A stretch of 64,000 nucleotides of DNA from Peltaster fructicola (Eukaryota; Ascomycota; Dothideomycetes). The notes beneath the pieces were generated by a model. It made no database searches, was not told the DNA's origin, and saw only the letters and a program-made list of their open reading frames with translations. Position 1 is the first letter of the stretch. Every line of letters starts with the position of its first letter. Positions 30,982 to 40,490 of the stretch are shown here, in pieces. Position numbers and translations under genes: made by a program. Location of the stretch: NCBI GenBank assembly GCA_001592805.2, contig CP051141.1, positions 3,596,001-3,660,000 on the forward strand, read 5' to 3'.

Positions 30982-32833
30982 ATGATTGAAGCGACACGCC
31001 GCTGGTTTCGGCGCAATCGAAACAGCCTACTCGTTGGCGCTGGCGTGATCGGTGCTGGCTACCTTGCGGGCCAATATGTCTTGGGCAGGATAAGAGAGGC
31101 CTCTCAGCGGATGAGGGATGACAAGACAGCGAAGGATAAGTGCGTATACGCGATCAGGTAAGTTGCAGGAGCTGACAGACGCAGTCTGCGAGGACGATTC
31201 GAGCGCAACCAGGATGACTGCACATACACAGTCCTAGCACTGCTGCCAACCATCAGAGATGAGATCATCGGCGCGTTACCCGTCGAGCAGATCACGGAGC
31301 AGCTGCAACAAGAGCGACAAGAGCGGTTGAAGCGATTGGCAGCATCAGAAGCACCTTCGTCCGAGTATCCTTCGGCACCAGCAAGCATCGTCGACGATGC
31401 CAGCACAACGAGTTTCATCCATACAAGCCAGATGGGCATGAGCGCTTTCGAAGATTCATCGAAGCCGAAGCGTAGTAAGGCACAGCTATGGCAGGATATG
31501 AAGATTAATTGTGAGTTGTTTGAAGATACGCTGCACTTGACTGACATCAGCAGCCATTGCTCGAGCTCTAGCACTCTTGTACACCCTGGCCCTTCTCAAC
31601 CTCCTCACACGAATCCAGCTCAATCTCCTCGGTCGCCGCACATACCTCGCATCGGTTGTCTCCATGGCCTCACCAGCAGGCCTGCACTCATCCACCATAT
31701 CTCTCGAGGATCGAGATGAGTTCAACTCTGAGTACGCAAACGGAAACGACTTCGAGACTAATAGGATGTACCTCACATTCAGCTGGTGGATACTACATCG
31801 TGGAGCTAAGAGCATTCTGGACCGGGTCATGACTGCAGTGAAGGAAGTCTTTGCTTCTGTCAACATAAGAGAGGATATGTCCATGGAGAGGTTGTCAGAG
31901 TTGGTCATTGAAGTTCGACGGAGAGTTGAAGGTTCGACAGAGCAAGAGCGCAGACAACAGAGTTGGTTGGAGTACCTTCTGCCGCCACGAAACGAGGAGT
32001 TATTCGTCATGAATCAAGCCAACCAGACTGAGAGCTCTGACTCTGCTTCGCCAGAGCCAAGATCGAATCCTCTAGACATCACATCGATCTCGCCATCACT
32101 GAGAAGACTACTGGACGAGACGGCGGATCTCATTGAGTCACCCACTTTCTCCCTAGTCCTTGGGCACCTCCTCGACACTGGCTTCTCCCATCTTGTCGAC
32201 ACTCGCATTGCCTCAGAAGCCTTCAAAGCCATTATTCCTACTGGAGAAGCAAGAATTAGTGAAGTCTTGGACACAAAGTGCAAGCTTGCGCATATTCTTC
32301 CAGTCTTCTGTCGACAGGCACATGTCATTGTGTCAGGCGGCGAAGAGCTTGCAGCAGGCGTTGACGGACGACCATCAACGAATGAGTACCTCGTTCTGAT
32401 GGACCGAGTCCACGACCTGGAGGCATTCGCAGCAGTCATCTACTCGAGCAACTTCGAGTATGAAGTTGTGGATAGTCCTCAACTTAGCGCAGTCCAAGTA
32501 CCGCAAACAGTGCAAGAGACAGTGCAATCAGTTCAGCGATCGGCGCAGCAATCGTTACACTCGGTTCAAGAGTCAACACAGCAGTCTCTACAATCGGCGC
32601 AGCAAACGATTCAGTCGGTCTGGGGATCAGCACAGCAACCGATTCAGTCGGTCCAGGGATCAGCACAGCAATCGATGCAGGCGGTACAGCAATCGTTGAA
32701 GCAATCGATTGAGTCCGTGCAGGAGTCAGTCGTCTCTCTGGCCGATTCTTCGATTGAGAAACTCAACCTAAACAGCCAAGGGTCTTCCGAGAGCAAGTCG
32801 CAGTCGGTTGATCCTCTCGGGAGAGCGCTGTAG
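30982..32833 (+). CDS. PEX3: Peroxisomal biogenesis factor 3 with long repeat tail
   Basis: 587 residues; Pex3 anchors Pex19 at the peroxisome/ER membrane so that membrane proteins are inserted. Exons are 30982..31139, 31185..31510 and 31554..32833; introns are 45 bp (GTGCGT..CGCAG) and 43 bp (GTGAGT..AGCAG). I preferred the GTGCGT donor because it restores DNLRGRFERNQDDCTYTV, the Pex3 signature, while the GTAAGT downstream would leave only about 30 bp of intron. The N-terminal FRRNRNSLLVGAGVIGAGYL is the membrane anchor. Other matches are KAQLWQDMKINSIARAL, LLTRIQLNLLGRRTYL and VMDRVHDLEAFAAVIYSSNF, where ordinary Pex3 ends. Here about 125 further residues follow, dominated by 11-residue Gln/Ser repeats. 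The frame stops at 32833, but an adjacent frame stays open to 33420. Confidence 0.92.
32504..32742 (+). repeat. 33-bp coding repeat, 11-residue units in the Pex3 tail
   Basis: About seven degenerate units of the pattern xSAQQSLxSVQ (RSAQQSLHSVQ, ESTQQSLQSAQ, GSAQQPIQSVQ, GSAQQSMQAVQ, QSLKQSIESVQ). Apolar residues fall at positions 3, 7 and 10 of each unit. The period of 11 matches hendecad coiled coils and amphipathic 11-mer helices such as those in perilipins and synuclein. Confidence 0.85.
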
Positions 32834-33420
32834 CCATTGACAAGGCTGACCTCGAGTCGAATTCTACCAACCAGTCGAATCTTGCACGATCCGATTTCGA
32901 GTCTGCATGGTGGAAAGCTACGTCGGGGAGTCAACAGTCAACACAGATGTCTGCAGAGGTGGTCAGCATTCCAGCTGGTGAGACGGACATCGATGTCGAA
33001 CCACAATCACTCCGGCAGGCTCCCGCCGTCGTTCCGACGATGGAAGCAGCATCCGAAGTCATCGGTGTTCCTAGCGCAGTAGTCGAGCAGCAGCCTACGC
33101 AAGTCAGCACACCTGCTGTACAGCAGCAGCCAAAGGCCGAGTCTACAGTTGTGAGCCTACCTAAGGAGAAGCAACAACCACAGGCTGCACCAAAGACACA
33201 GCCACAAACCGCACCACTACAGCAGCCAACACCCGCCACTTCAGCTTCGTCGAAGCCAGTTACTGTGGCATCGTCAGTCGTTCAGGACACCACCTCGACC
33301 ACGCCTGACTCCAAAGCGACTGCAAAGACTTCAGCAGACACCTCTGCACAACAGCAGATAACGCCGAATGTCTCATCGACCGCTGCCAAAACTCCTGCAC
33401 AAGACACGAAGACCACATAA
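32812..33420 (+). other. Open frame continuing the Pex3 tail
   Basis: In the frame one base back from Pex3, the sequence is open for 202 codons to 33420 (ESAVAIDKADLESN, then NLARSDFESAWWKATSG, ending PAQDTKTT). It is rich in Gln, Pro, Ser, Thr and Val, as the Pex3 tail is. A single extra G in the GGG at 32819..32821 would make it continuous with Pex3. It may be part of PEX3 broken by an indel or an unseen intron, or a chance ORF. Confidence 0.5.
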
Positions 33421-33525
33421 ATGATGAGAGACTTGTAATATAGGAGGAAGCCCAATGAGAAAGCTTGCTCCCGAAGGATAATGTATAAGATATACAACGA
33501 GGCTCTATTCCACCCACATGCAAGC

Positions 33526-34770
33526 CTATGCTGGCACACATTCGATGATGCTATCATTAAAACTCAAGGTGTAGGTATAAATCTTCTTGATCTTCAGTCC
33601 AGCATTGGCGATCACCTTCTTCCACTGCTCAATCGATCTTTCCTTTGCAGCAAGGCAAAGCATCATCTCCAGATCGACTTGAGATGCCTGCCATGCGACC
33701 TTGCTTTCCGGAAGCACTATTTCATCGATCAGAATGACCGACTCGGGATCAGCCATAGCTTCTCTGGTGTTGCTCAGGATCTTCGTGCTGAGCTCATCTG
33801 ACCAGTCATGCAGGACATTGCGAAGGTAGTAGACACGAGCACCTTCAATGGCTTGCGGCTGGAAAAAGTCTTGAGCAAGATGCTCGATGCCAGGATGCTG
33901 AATGCCGATCGCGAGCGTCTGCTCGAGATCCTCGTTGACGATCTTGTTCGGGAGCTGAGGCAACAGTTCGCGCACCGCAACTGCTTGGTGACCAGCATTG
34001 CCACCGATGTCTACGAAGAATGCTTGGTCTGCACGGAGACCCTCTGCCTTCTGCTTGATCGGATATGTGTCGAAGCACTTCGGCTGCGATCCGCGCTGGA
34101 TCATCATGAATTGCATGAAGTTGCTCATTGGGACTGGCTGCTGCTGGAACCATGTGAAGAGTAGACCTTGAAAGTCGAAAGCCTTGTGGAAGGGAGTATC
34201 CAGAGCATTGTCGATAGGGGCATAGTTACGCTCCTTCAACCAAGCGGGTGCCACTTGGCAGATCGGTCCAACTAAATCATGATTGTGGCTGATGAGACTG
34301 GCCTAGAAGAATCAGCCGTGGCCATGACGAGCAAGTGTACCCACCCAGCCTGGTATCGTCAAGGTCTTGGTAAGCTCATTTGCCTGCCAGCAATGCTCAC
34401 CAGGCTCAGAGAGTGCACCGATGCCTGCAAGATGTCGACAGTATCGATCGACGATATCGTAGGATGCGCCGGTCTTCTGCTGAAGGTCTTCTGTGGTGAG
34501 GGGTTTGTCACTCGAGGCAAGAGCCTCGAAGAGCTTCATATCGACGCCGACCTTGATGGAGTGGAGAGTGAGTTGCTTTGTTCATTAGTGCGGATCAGTC
34601 GTTCGTGGATCACATACACTGTAGGCGATCCTCTGCATTGCATCGAATGGACTCTCAATCGACCAGCTCAGACGTTGCAATGCGTTGAACAAGGTCTTCC
34701 GTCCTGCCTCGTCGAGAGAGTGAGAGGTGGCCTGGACTCCATTGATCAGCGATTGGAGTGAGGTGTCCAT
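33526..34770 (-). CDS. SAM-dependent O-methyltransferase (COMT-like)
   Basis: 378-residue class I plant/fungal O-methyltransferase, the type used in secondary metabolism. Exons are 34770..34618, 34551..34345 and 34302..33526, all joined in phase 0; introns are 66 bp (GTATGT..ATCAAG) and 42 bp (GTGGGT..TTCTAG). The N-terminal dimerisation/winged-helix part contains VGVDMKLFEALASSDKPL, then GASYDIVDRYCRHLAGIG. The catalytic part has the SAM motif FFVDIGGNAGHQAVAV (DxGGxxG), the base His in NVLHDWSDE, and ILIDEIVLPES. The C-terminus is IYTYTLSFNDSIIECVPA. Substrate unknown. No other biosynthetic core enzyme (PKS, NRPS, terpene cyclase) is nearby. A TATATAAG-like box lies about 125 bp upstream. 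Confidence 0.9.
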
Positions 34771-36149
34771 GTTTCGAGGTGTGTTGATCGATGTATGCTC
34801 TTGATCGAGTTCGATATCAGATTGGTCGACCGAAGCTCTGAGTAGTGTCGACTAGAAACCTGACTGTATACGTTGTGATGCTGGTAGATTGCGACTTATA
34901 TGGCGTCAGCATTAACCGAACCTGTATAGATGTTGGACGTCCCAGATTAGCGATGTGCATTGTCATCAGCTAAGCTTAACTGTGCATGAGCTAGACTCGA
35001 CATAGTACTTCAGTCAGCTCAGCAATGTCTATATTGAGATGTATACGAGCCGATGGTCCTCGTCGATATCATGTGGCACGTTGTAGAGCTGAACTCGAGT
35101 ACGCCATGCCCTGATTGCTTGCGAGCCTCTAACTTAGTGGGAGTATAGCCGGTAGGGTTGAGTGAGACCCACGGCCTGCGATGTATGATCGTGCAACAAT
35201 CTTTCCATCGGATGGAATTTCGTCCGGTAGGCGGATGCTGTCGTCCTGTGAACCAGGCGGTCGCGGAGACTTTGGGAGGTGCGACGCAGGCGATCCAGTC
35301 CTGTGTAGATACTGTCTGCCAAATGCTTGTGGAGTGAATGCTTACACAAGCTGGCCAGGACATCGTGGGCAGAATGCTCGTTCGTAGAGTAGGTTCCCAA
35401 GGTACTGCAATCGATGATCATCTGAAGCAGCGGTGACAGAGCTAGACCTCGACAGACGGCCTTGATGTGCTGGTGATGTCGTGTCCGTGTCTGACTGTCG
35501 AGCTACGAATGCTCGACCAATGTAGGCATGCGCCAAATCTCATGAAGCATCCAACTGCATGTGAACCTACTCTTGCTTCGGTGTCCTAGTATGTTCCATC
35601 TCTTAACGTCGTGTACTTCATGTTGTTTGAGATAGCAACTTCGATGACTTCGGAAAGACTGGCGGCTCTCGAGAGACGACTAAGGACAGCTTCGTAGGTC
35701 TCGCAAGGTAGGAGGTCTGAGATACATTGAAGCCTGGCCATCGAGTCGTCTAGCATGACACAGCATGTACGAGGAGACGGCCTCAATCCGTGTCTGTTGA
35801 GCAGGCCATCGTCGGGTCCGGTTGATCCTGATGATGGTCCATCTTGGCCTTCCAGTAGCAGCGACAAGTTGTGTACCAATGCTGGTCCAGATAGCAAGCT
35901 GAAGGAACCAAGCCATGGGACGAGTGGCAATGCTGAGTTCATTGCTCGCATGACCGTCACTTCAATTGAATGGCGTGCTGGTATGATGACTAGAAGCAAA
36001 TTGCTGCTGTCTTGTCAGTGTGCTCCATTGTGCTGAAAGTTGAACAGTCACTCGATCACATTTCATGACCTACTATGCGATACTCTTGCCTGCGCGATCA
36101 TCACTCACTCTCAGCATTCCTCGACTCAAACATCGGAGCGAGCAGCACC
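34771..36149. other. Intergenic region, no supported gene
   Basis: 1.4 kb between divergent genes. A 137-codon minus-strand ORF (35999..35586; internal stretch LLPCETYEAVLSRLSRAASL) might be coding but has no recognised family or splice partner. Other short ORFs look random. Confidence 0.4.
34895..34901 (-). promoter_or_regulatory. TATA box of the O-methyltransferase gene
   Basis: ATATAAG on the minus strand about 125 bp before the ATG at 34770, preceded by a CRE-like TGACGC. Confidence 0.4.
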
Positions 36150-37194
36150 ATGGCGACTGCAATCGATATTAGAGTAAGAAAGATCATTGCATCTGGGTAC
36201 GACCTCAGTGCGACTACACTCGGCTTGACCAAGGTAAGCCAGCATCAAGATCTGATTGTGACCCTAGCTGATATCATCAGGCATACCGAGACCATCTAGA
36301 GCTTGTCCCTCGTAGTGGGCAGAGCTTGTAAGTGATAGTCCTTCGATATGTACTGCGCTGACTCATGTTAGCAACTTCCTCAGGCTGCCTCGTGAAGTTC
36401 GTGACAAGATTTACCACTTCGCCATTGGAGATACCATCTGTGCGTACGAACATACTGCGTACGGACCAGGCGACCTCTCTGAGAACCATCGATTCTCTAA
36501 CGAAGCGAAGAGGGATGCGTGTGACAAGGTGGTTCTTGACAATATCGACCACGCGGCGACCTGGTCTCCTCCCACCACTCACATCAGCTTCGACAGGACC
36601 TGGAGAATGGCCAGGGACGAGTACGAGTACTGGCATCGACCGAGTGGGTGCCTGCGAAGTCTGTCAGAGACCTGTCGACAAATCAGAGTGGAAGTGTTCC
36701 AGGAGGTACTTCCTACACGGCTGTTCTACTTTTCGACTGCACAAAGCATGATGCGCTTCATGTCGCAAAGCCTGTATCAAATGAGCCTTACTCAACATAT
36801 ACGCAACATCCACGTCCATCTTTCACCATCGCAGCTGTGGCAATGGGGCATTCTGCGGATGCGATACCTTCAGCCATACTGCGATATGCTGAACAGCGAT
36901 ATTAACGACATCCCTGATGCTGAAGATATCAAGGCAATGCGACGAAATCTGTCATCTCTGCACTTGAATGAGTTCAGGTTGACCTCCGAAACGTCGAGCC
37001 CAGGCTCTGACAATCAATGGCTCATTCGTGCTCTTGTTCGGGCAGCCTCAGCGTGTTTCTACACCATGCAACTCAGGACTCATGTGGCGAAGAGCCTACG
37101 TGCTCGATTCATGAGGCGGCGCATGGATGAATATACCTTCTACATCGACATCGTCAAGGATGGGTACTGGGCGTTGAAGGTAGAGGGTGAGTGA
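36150..37194 (+). CDS. 2EXR/F-box-like LPxEIRxxIY protein, family member A
   Basis: 317 residues. Exons are 36150..36233, 36281..36327 (47 bp) and 36372..37194; introns are 47 and 44 bp. After splicing, AYRDHLELVPRSGQSFNF leads into LPREVRDKIYHFAIGDTI, the F-box-like/2EXR signature of many expanded fungal proteins. A mid-region CLRSLSETCRQIRVEVFQEV matches the LL-xS--IR-E block of members B and C, and a late LHLNEFRLT block is shared with C and D. No catalytic motif. Such proteins may be substrate receptors or structural relatives of F-box proteins; function unknown. Four relatives lie within the next 11 kb. Confidence 0.78.
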
Positions 37195-37648
37195 GGTGGG
37201 CGAAGAAAGCGAGGCGCAATTCTGAGACATTGCGCAGGCTTGCCATTGATGGAAGATAGAGACAGTGTGTGATGTACACCACTTGCCATCTCGTGAGCAG
37301 ACGATGCCCTGAAGGTTGAGCACGGGATAGATGACTTTGTTGAATAGTATTTGGATGGCGAAGGTGCGGCTAGTGAAGGTGCGACGCCGCGGAGGTCCTT
37401 GACTTCACTTCACTTCCAGTGCGTCCATCTTGTTTCCGTCGTCCGACACCTTCTTTGTATGCACTCCTCACATTCCTGCCATGTCCCTGCGCCTGCCATG
37501 ACGACGACAATGGAATGCGCACCCAGCAAGCCTTCGAGTCCTCCTTCAATACTCTCGCCACGATCCTTTGAACCTACAGCGAATCAGAAGAGCTTGGGCG
37601 TGATTGAGATGACATAAGGAAGAAATGGTTGTTGGAGACGTCATGCTG
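37195..37648. other. Intergenic between convergent genes A and B
   Basis: 454 bp between two convergent stop codons. A purine/pyrimidine-biased stretch lies around 37375-37420. No gene is seen. Confidence 0.45.
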
Positions 37649-38429
37649 TCAACGGATTGGGATAACCATCTCCGGCCAATGCTCCATTCTTGACAGCATG
37701 GTGCTGCGAGGAACGACAAAGGTGACTGCCTTGTCTGCCCCAGCCACGAAGCGCATTCGGTAGAGCTGTCCTTCTACCGTCGCCTCCAGACCCTCTCTGA
37801 CCAGGCGCCTGTCCACGTCGCTCGCGAAGACAGACATGTTAGGGTGGACCAGCACCACTTTCATCTCTCGCAGAGTGAGATCCTCCACTCCGCTCATCAG
37901 ATCTGCATCTGTGAGTGTGCCGGAGAGAAGGACCTCACTCTGCCACCTTCTGTCGTGCGGTCGTGGGATCAGGACTCGAGGGTTTCTCGCGGTCCCCACA
38001 ACGAAGCGCTCCAGCAGGACTCTCGTCAGGTTGGAGCCCAGTGGCCAGCGCTGAGAATCTCCTGGAGCTGTCCTTACCACCACCACTCGCATGTGCAGTC
38101 GCAGGGTTCTCTTCGACGCCGACTTCAAGAATCGTCGAAAGACGTCGATGGAGGTGAACTGCACTGCACCATGCTCAAAGATCTCCTCGAGAACCTCCGT
38201 TCTGATCAACTGTGATGTCGCAAGAAGGTTTCGAAGGCAGCTCCCTCCAATACGACGCTCATTATGCTCTCCTGGTCTCTCAGTAGTGCTAGTCCTTCGA
38301 TATGGGCATGGTGTGTCCTCTCTCTCTGGGATGTGGTAGTCTGTGCTTCGCACGCTGCCCACGTGAACGACTGGACCACATGCCGCACGGTATATTCTTC
38401 TGCGCAGCTCGATTGGAAGGTTCTCAAGT
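37649..38429 (-). CDS. 2EXR/F-box-like protein, family member B, 5' exons unresolved
   Basis: The main exon encodes about 259 residues and starts after a good acceptor (branch GCTAAC, then GTCAG at 38432..38430). It opens with LENLPIELRRRIYRAACGPV, the family signature, and continues with CLRNLLATSQLIRTEVLEEI, FTSIDVFRRFLKSA and VEDLTLREMKVVLV. The phase (one base before the first full codon) is the same as in members A, C and E. The expected small upstream exons cannot be joined: the nearest upstream segment with a GTACGT donor does not fit this phase. Either the 5' end is damaged or I misread it. Function unknown. Confidence 0.65.
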
Positions 38430-39492
38430 CTGACTTGGCACTGTTAGCAGCGTCGATCATTCTCCCCGATGGATACGTACAGTGTGCATTTCCCTCATTG
38501 TGCGACAAATCAGGGATCTCCTGAGCTCTTGTGGTCTACTCATGTCAGCCAAGTCATGCAAGGAACTGGCGATGTCTTACTTCTGTAACGGCACTGATCG
38601 GGCCTTCTGCTACGGAGCATCTGTATGCCTCATCGACACGGCTTGCGAGGTTCTGTACTGATCAGTATGTTCATATGGTTCGATCACAAAGCCTTACAAC
38701 TGGAAGTCCTGTAGGATGTTGTACGACCATCAAGAAGTCATTCACGCGTCCAACATGGGCGTGCTCGATGCACTTTCCGTTCTTGTAGATGCAGTCTGCT
38801 ATTGGATCCATCAAGAAGGTTGTATCGAGGAAGATGACTCGAGAGAAGCCTGGCTCGAGAAGTGTTGTGAAGAGTGTAAGAAGTTGTTGTGTGTCACAGC
38901 GACAGCGCGAGAAGGAAGTTGCGTTGTCATGCGCTCCACGATGGTCACCCTCAGATATGGCCTACAACAGCTCCCTACCACTTGCGACGAGGACGAAATC
39001 GCCTTGTCGCATCCCTCCAGGAGCTGGAAGATCAACTTGCTTGTGACTACAATATGTGCCTCCGCAGACTTCATTGTCTTGGCATACTGCCAGGCAAGCC
39101 AACATAGGCAGGCAAAGGGCCGACAGGCACTGCGAATCTCCTATGCCACTGTCCAGCACTGCCCTGTAGGAGCGTTACCTGCACGCTCGATGGCTCAGTC
39201 ACGCTCACGTTCACATTGAGGTATACATATGGCACATTACTGGATATTATGACAGTCATTGGACTGTTTTAATTGTTATGGACTATCGAAGGCGCGAAGC
39301 TATCGTGTGTCTCCTTACTGGGCGTTCGACAGCTTGACCTTGTCAAGTGTCGCCAGCTGTTATGCTTCCAACTGTGCTGGCCTGTGGACAGCTTGAGCTT
39401 GTCAAGTGTCGCCAGCTGTTATGCTTCCGAACATGCTGGACCGTGGACAGCTTGAGTGTGTCAAGTGTCGCCAGATGCTATGCCTCGAAGCA
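38430..39492. other. Region with fluent minus-strand pieces, not resolved
   Basis: Minus-strand fragments look like spliced coding sequence: MDPIADCIYKNGKCIEHAHV (about 38815..38755), VDEAYRCSVAEGPISAVTE (about 38650..38590) and EIPDLSHNEGNAHC (about 38520..38480), each next to plausible GT or AG sites. They might be a small Cys-containing protein or the missing 5' part of member B. A competing 167-codon plus-strand ORF (38716..39219) overlaps. I call no gene here. Confidence 0.35.
39328..39487. repeat. 59-bp tandem repeat, 2.7 copies
   Basis: Copies start at 39328, 39387 and 39446, each with GACAGCTTGA then TGTCAAGTGTCGCCAG. The first two are nearly identical over 59 bp; the third diverges after about 40 bp. 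The array stops just outside the stop codon of member C (39493), in its 3' UTR. Confidence 0.9.
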
Positions 39493-40490
39493 TCAGATGT
39501 CGAAGCAATAGCTCTGTGGATAGCCATGCAGATCGTCGAGGAACTCGACCTCAATGCAGTTGCGGTGACCGTTGCGGAACTGCAGAGGGTAGTTGAATCG
39601 GTTGATCCAGCGACTCATGTCTTGCAGCAGTCCATTGTCGATCCATCTGGCAATGGGAGCAGTTCCGACCAAGGCGAAGCCGTCTCTGATGGTCAACTTG
39701 AACTCGTCCAAGCGCAGGTGGTACAGATTCCACTTGAATGTCTGCAAGTCGTGGGTTGGCATGGTCTCATGGTCCTCACCTTCCTCAAGGCTCAAGTCAA
39801 CCAAGTGGTGACTCAGTGGCAACAACTGAACACCCTCACGGAAGAGCATGATGTTGATCTTACGAATGTTCATCCATGGGTGTGGGAAGGAAGGAAGGCA
39901 GAGGATTGGTCGACGAAAGAATGTGAGGAAGCCGTAGATGTCGCCAAACAAGAAGACGCGTGTCTTGATGGTGTGGTCGAGGATCTCAAATCTGACGCTC
40001 TTGGAGACAGAGAGCAAGTTCTTGAGCGCTCCCGCTGGCTTCTTGTGGTAATGCCAGTCTTTGCCAAAGGCGATGGACTCATGTGGAAGCTCGTCAAGTT
40101 CTTCATGATCGTACACGGTTGAGTTGGCGTAAATGACCTCGCCGATGGACATGTCGTAGACCTTGTGGCGGATTTCAAGAGCGAATTCCATGAATTTACT
40201 GAGTGTGTCAGTGGAAGAAACGCTGCCTCGCAAGCAAACTCACATGGATCCTTGTGGATTCTCGACATGCTCGCGATACGACTGCTTTTTGTCAGTGCTG
40301 GACAGCTGGTTGAATGGTTACAACTTACAGGAATCATGGTTCCGTTCGTGGCGGACATGTACTCTGACAGGTACTGTTGGAACTCGGCAGGCTCCATTTC
40401 TTCTTCCTGCTCCTGCAGGTGGATAGCACGAGCAAGTGCGAGTGCTTCGACAGGCTCCGAAGAGCCAGAGTTGCCAGTCATGGTAGCCAT
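39493..40490 (-). CDS. 2EXR/F-box-like protein, family member C
   Basis: 301 residues. Exons are 40490..40329, 40281..40244 (38 bp) and 40198..39493; introns are 47 and 45 bp, with a GCAG acceptor for intron 1 and CTCAG for intron 2. Exon 1 is longer than in A and E, acidic and Gln-rich (ARAIHLQEQEEEMEPAEF). Exon 2 gives SYREHVENPQGS, the counterpart of AYRDHLE in A. Exon 3 opens with FMEFALEIRHKVYDMSIGE, where the usual LP is replaced by FA. Shared blocks are ALKNLLSVSKSVRFEILDHT, FGDIYGFLTFFRR and LRLDEFKLT. The 3' UTR is made of a 59-bp minisatellite. Function unknown. Confidence 0.8.

Noticed and set aside
31486-32010. 174-codon minus-strand ORF inside PEX3
   Set aside because: Antisense shadow of conserved Pex3 sequence.
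38716-39219. 167-codon plus-strand ORF
   Set aside because: No family match; the minus strand in the same place reads at least as well, so I could not choose.
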